Origin: Nitrososphaerota archaeon
GTDB lineage: Archaea; Thermoproteota; Nitrososphaeria; Nitrososphaerales; CADDZS01
Reading direction: 5' to 3'
Length of the DNA stretch: 9,032 nucleotides
NCBI GenBank assembly: GCA_027314685.1
Contig: DAHVAI010000129.1
Span: 1 to 9,032 of the forward strand
Shown here piece by piece: positions 6,258 to 9,032 of this stretch (position 1 is the first letter of the stretch; each line of letters opens with the position of its first letter). Both the position numbers and the translations under genes were made by a program. The notes under the pieces were generated by a model. The model saw nothing but the letters and a program-made list of their open reading frames with translations. It did no database searches and had not been told where the DNA came from.

Positions 6258-6796
6258 CAATTTATGATGAGCGCGTCATTTTGTATATCTCTGACCCCCA
6301 TCATAACCATTCTTTAAGAACGAAATATTATCCTCGCCCCACTATCCAAAGACAGTTGACGCATAACACTCTTACTGGCAACACGTTTCGATGATCTAGA
6401 CAATGGCTCGAATACGGACTAACGGCTGTTCGTTACTGGAGCGTACAAACTCTTTACCTAAAATTGTAATTTAGAAATAAGTTATGTACCTCGTGGTATC
6501 CATCGATGTTATTTCTCTTTAATCGTCGAGTTATGCAATGACTGCAAAGAATTTACTGACGACGTGCAATTCCTAAATTGCATCCTACTAGACCTCGCTC
6601 TAGTCGATCTCCAGCCGGGCAGGCGTGAAACGTATGATGGAACGCTATCAGTGTGTTTCAAGCTCTCTAAAACTAGAACAGATATGATCACATTATTCTA
6701 ACGGGTCATAGCCTTTTCACCTCAAGGACGAGCTTAGAACAGCTTGTTTCGCCGTAGGCCACGAATGCAAGGATGATTTTGAGATTTTTCTAACAC
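6258..6796. other. 539-base stretch without a supported gene
   Basis: This lies between the convergent MoCo sulfurase-like and coxE-like genes. A weak ATGA/TCAT hairpin followed by TTTT (6267-6282) may end the plus-strand transcript. From 6462 to 6698 one plus frame stays open for 79 codons but has no ATG and no recognisable product. The minus strand has a frame of about 60 codons (from a GTG at 6691) that is Ser/Arg-rich and unlike any family I know. Tandem hairpins lie at 6565-6604. No tRNA, rRNA or repeat array is visible. A decayed gene or an unannotated RNA could be present, but nothing is proven. Confidence 0.5.
6565..6604. other. Two tandem perfect hairpins
   Basis: TGCAATT-CCTA-AATTGCA (6565-6582) is a 7-bp stem with a 4-base loop. 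Four bases later ACTAGA-CCTCGC-TCTAGT (6587-6604) is a 6-bp stem with a 6-base loop. They sit in a gene-free stretch, so they could belong to a small RNA, a processing site or a protein-binding site. There is no further evidence. Confidence 0.35.
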
Positions 6797-7948
6797 TCAA
6801 TCAAGGGAGCTTCTATCATATCTCTCGCGTTCTGGTCCCAGCATAAGGTCAATGTAAGGCATCGCCGTTTTCATCGCAACAGTCTCGGGAGAAAAATCGA
6901 GATGACCAAAATGCGGATGAAACCACGCTATTTTTACACCTCTTGATTTTATCTTACGCAGACAATCGCCTAGTAGTCGGCTGTCTCCTAGATCCCAGCC
7001 GTCTGAGATTATTATCACCACTGTATCTTCTGAAAGCACCTCTGAATATTCACTTATCAATCTCGAAAGATTCTCGCCTATCCGCGTCCCGCTCCCAAAC
7101 TCTGTCTTGACCATCTTTGTGTAAAGCTGCACCAAGGTCTGCGTGCATGCAAAGGAGCTGGAAAGGTATGGCGTAACCCGAGAGAGTCCTGTACTGAAAA
7201 CAAACGCCTCGGTTCCATGAAATCTCCTCGTTGCGGTGAACAGTGAATTCACGACAAGCTCAGTCTCCTTTAGCATCGAACCGGAGACATCGCCAAGCAC
7301 CACAAACTTCGATCTGTATGCCTTTCGCTTCCTAAAGCGAATCTTTGGTATTACGTCTGGATTTGATGACATCTGTCTTGCGAGTTTTCTCCAGTCGACC
7401 AGTACTGTCTTGTAACCTGAGTAAGAAGTTGTCCTTCGCCCTGGTAGTACAGGATTGATCTTACTTACCTTTCGAAGTTTCCTTGCAAGAAATCTGATAT
7501 CTGATGGTTTGAACGGATGAAACCGAAGCTCCTCTACTGACTGAACTGACGACTTTGCGCTATACAATGAAAGGATCGCCTGCCGACTTTCGCTCTCGTT
7601 CTTTCCTTCGACGTTATCAGACACACTTGCACCAAGGCTACTCAGTGATTTGACTTCAAGAGCTCGGTCTCGTGCAAATTTAGGAATCAAATTCTCGACG
7701 CGTCGCTTATACTTACCCTGAAAGAACTCATCGAAAGCTTCGGCAAAGGCCAGGTAATTTTCCTCCCTCTTGATCAAAAGCGAACGTAGCGCGACGAATT
7801 GCATACGGGTTCTTGCTAAAGTACGATCATTCAAGAAATAGCCGTAGAGCTTTTGCGCGTCAATATGTTCAGAGAGTCCTACCCTCACTCCGCGTTCACG
7901 GAGCAAGAAGACGAACTTCTGGAGAGAATCATCCGACGCGTCACTCAT
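6797..7948 (-). CDS. coxE: CoxE-like VWA domain protein
   Basis: A 383-residue protein of the CoxE family. Residues 10-75 form the helical N-terminal part typical of the family (FVFLLRERGVRVG, then the Asp/Ala-rich helices). About residues 213-370 form a von Willebrand A domain. All metal-ion (MIDAS) elements are present: DVSGS at 220-224, Thr288 in GSGTRIG and Asp316 in ISDGWD. The last 60 residues (IAWFHPHFG, MPYIDLMLGP) follow the CoxE C-terminus. In CO dehydrogenase operons CoxE works with the AAA+ protein CoxD in assembling the Mo-Cu-S centre, acting in the cytoplasm. Here the ATG overlaps the coxD-like stop by 4 bases (ATGA at 7945-7948), implying translational coupling. It is the last gene of the visible operon. 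The family is confident; the client enzyme is inferred from the neighbouring coxL end. Confidence 0.88.
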   Translation of the reverse strand: MSDASDDSLQKFVFLLRERGVRVGLSEHIDAQKLYGYFLNDRTLARTRMQFVALRSLLIKREENYLAFAEAFDEFFQGKYKRRVENLIPKFARDRALEVKSLSSLGASVSDNVEGKNESESRQAILSLYSAKSSVQSVEELRFHPFKPSDIRFLARKLRKVSKINPVLPGRRTTSYSGYKTVLVDWRKLARQMSSNPDVIPKIRFRKRKAYRSKFVVLGDVSGSMLKETELVVNSLFTATRRFHGTEAFVFSTGLSRVTPYLSSSFACTQTLVQLYTKMVKTEFGSGTRIGENLSRLISEYSEVLSEDTVVIIISDGWDLGDSRLLGDCLRKIKSRGVKIAWFHPHFGHLDFSPETVAMKTAMPYIDLMLGPERERYDRSSLD

Positions 7949-8868
7949 AGCTTTGAAAGCGCACCGTGGATTCTCTGGTCGTCGTATTTCCTAAGGTCTT
8001 CTGGATCTTTCAACAGAACGGAGATTGTTTCCTTCACGATACTTTCTTCAAGTGGTGCGTTGCTTGATACGCCGACTCCAAGCGCAAGGAGCGAGTCCGT
8101 CCAATCAATAGTCTCCGATATCCCCGGCTTCTTGAAAACTTCGGTGTCAGCTCGTAAAGTATCCACAAAACTCACGACCTTATTTCTAAGCTCTTCAGAA
8201 GATTCCGGGACCCTGGTCGAAACGATCGCCATTTCCTTTTCCTTGGACGGATAGGTGACATAGCTGTAAATGCATCTACGACGCAGTCCGTCTCCAAGAT
8301 CTCTTGTCCTATTGGAAGTTATGATCACAAGAGGCGGAGTTTTCGCTTTGAATGTTCCTATCTCAGGGACCGTAACCTGAAACTCGCCGAGAAATTCGAG
8401 CAACAGTCCTTCAAACTCTTCATCTGACCTGTCAACCTCATCGATCAGAAGTACAGCCGGAGAAATGAGAGGATCGCGCTTTTTCGAGGCGTTGCAGGCA
8501 AGTATAGTTGCAAGTAGTGGCCTCGGAACCAGAAACTCTTCGCTGAAGATTTGTCTCTCGACGTTTGTCTTTGATCTCTTTGCCTCTGCGAGCCGTATCG
8601 CAATCATCTGTTTCTGGTAGTTCCAATCATATATCGCTGAGCTCGCATCCAGTCCTTCGTAGCACTGCAATCGTATTAGCTTCACACCAAAGGAAGAAGT
8701 CAGAGCTTTTGCAAGCTCGGTCTTTCCGCAACCGGGATCGCCTTCTAGGAGTAAAGGCTTGTTCAATCGGAGCGCTATGAACAGAGGTACTAGTATATCG
8801 TCGTCAGCGATGTAACCCTCCTTTCCGAGCTTCAGTTTCAGAGACTCGATTGATTCATCTGCTTTCAT
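7945..8868 (-). CDS. coxD: MoxR-family AAA+ ATPase, CoxD-like
   Basis: A 307-residue AAA+ ATPase of the MoxR/CoxD group; numbering is from the ATG at 8868. The family N-terminus KEGYIADDDILVPLFIALRL is followed by Walker A GDPGCGKT (43-50), Walker B VLLIDEVDR (139-147), sensor 1 ITSN ending at Asn186 and the arginine triplet RRR (196-198), then the C-terminal helical lid. CoxD in Oligotropha carboxidovorans is a chaperone-like ATPase needed to sulfurate the Mo centre of CO dehydrogenase; MoxR proteins usually work with a VWA partner, here the overlapping coxE-like gene. It lies directly behind the coxL-type gene. A TTG start at 8877 would overlap the coxL stop (TTGA) and add three residues; the ATG is preferred because it is a stronger start and loses no conserved part. 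A plain MoxR for another client is possible but less likely here. Confidence 0.88.
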   Translation of the reverse strand: MKADESIESLKLKLGKEGYIADDDILVPLFIALRLNKPLLLEGDPGCGKTELAKALTSSFGVKLIRLQCYEGLDASSAIYDWNYQKQMIAIRLAEAKRSKTNVERQIFSEEFLVPRPLLATILACNASKKRDPLISPAVLLIDEVDRSDEEFEGLLLEFLGEFQVTVPEIGTFKAKTPPLVIITSNRTRDLGDGLRRRCIYSYVTYPSKEKEMAIVSTRVPESSEELRNKVVSFVDTLRADTEVFKKPGISETIDWTDSLLALGVGVSSNAPLEESIVKETISVLLKDPEDLRKYDDQRIHGALSKL

Positions 8869-8873
8869 CTTGT

Positions 8874-9032
8874 TCAAGTCTTGATCTCTTTTGCATGTCG
8901 TATAGCTTTCAATACCGTCTCTGGCTTTAGCGGGATTTCAGTAATCTTCGCCCCAAATGTCTGAAGAGCGTCATCTACAGCGTTTGCCACCGCAGAGGGA
9001 GCAACAATGGTCCCTCCCTCACCAAGTCCTTT
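8874..9032 (-). CDS. Molybdenum hydroxylase large subunit (CoxL/xanthine dehydrogenase family), C-terminal end
   Basis: The last 52 codons of a gene that enters from the right edge, ending in TGA at 8874-8876. The segment KGLGEGGTIVAPSAVANAV and the tail with DALQTFGAKITEIPLKPETV match the C-terminus of molybdopterin-binding subunits of CO dehydrogenase/xanthine dehydrogenase-type enzymes. Glu5 of the fragment (in GLGEGG) corresponds to the active-site glutamate that abstracts or accepts the substrate proton. The loop that separates true CO dehydrogenase (AYxCSFR) from other members lies outside the window, so the substrate remains open: CO, aldehyde, purine or another heterocycle. The coxD-like gene starts within 8 bases of its stop, so all three genes are one operon. 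Confidence 0.85.
   Translation of the reverse strand, partial: KGLGEGGTIVAPSAVANAVDDALQTFGAKITEIPLKPETVLKAIRHAKEIKT

Noticed and set aside
6258..6796. tRNA or other standard RNA gene in the gap
   Set aside because: No cloverleaf, no GTTCRANNC-type T-loop with matching acceptor stem, and no other known RNA signature was found on either strand by eye.
7853..8254. 133-codon plus-strand open frame
   Set aside because: It lies antisense to the well supported coxD-like and coxE-like genes across their junction and has no recognisable domain; shadow frame.
8874..9032. Calling the large subunit a true CO dehydrogenase
   Set aside because: The loop that identifies form I CoxL is outside the window; CoxD/CoxE also accompany other members of the family.

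Overview
The window looks like chromosomal DNA from an archaeon. Three start codons have a TATA-like box about 24-27 bases upstream, with no room for a leader and no Shine-Dalgarno motif. This is the arrangement of leaderless archaeal transcripts. A luciferase-like protein of the type that often uses F420, and a solute-binding protein anchored by a C-terminal membrane helix behind a Ser/Thr-rich linker with many N-glycosylation sequons, fit the same picture. The exact lineage cannot be read from the sequence; a heterotrophic thermoproteote or thaumarchaeote is a guess.

Left part (1-2640). Two minus-strand genes lie 6 bases apart: a class V aminotransferase of the alanine-glyoxylate/serine-pyruvate type, then the N-terminal part of an M20 metallopeptidase that runs off the left edge. 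A luciferase-like monooxygenase is transcribed divergently from the same 128-base promoter region. The main surprise is the aminotransferase: at the position of the PLP-binding lysine it has histidine.

Middle part (2641-6257). Convergent ends with several inverted repeats separate the monooxygenase from a minus-strand peptide/oligosaccharide-type solute-binding protein (SBP family 5). That gene has no permease or ATPase beside it in the window. Divergent from it is a plus-strand gene for a cysteine desulfurase-like PLP enzyme resembling the N-terminal domain of molybdenum cofactor (MoCo) sulfurase.

Right part (6258-9032). A 539-base stretch without a supported gene contains two tandem perfect hairpins. 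Beyond it lies a minus-strand operon: the last 52 codons of a CoxL/xanthine dehydrogenase-type molybdenum hydroxylase large subunit, then a MoxR-type AAA+ ATPase (CoxD-like), then a VWA protein (CoxE-like) that overlaps coxD by 4 bases. CoxD/CoxE proteins mature the sulfur-containing Mo centre of CO dehydrogenase-type enzymes. The MoCo sulfurase-like enzyme facing this operon could act on the same cofactor, so the right half may be a molybdenum hydroxylase with its maturation machinery. No tRNA, rRNA, CRISPR array, insertion sequence or integrase was found.
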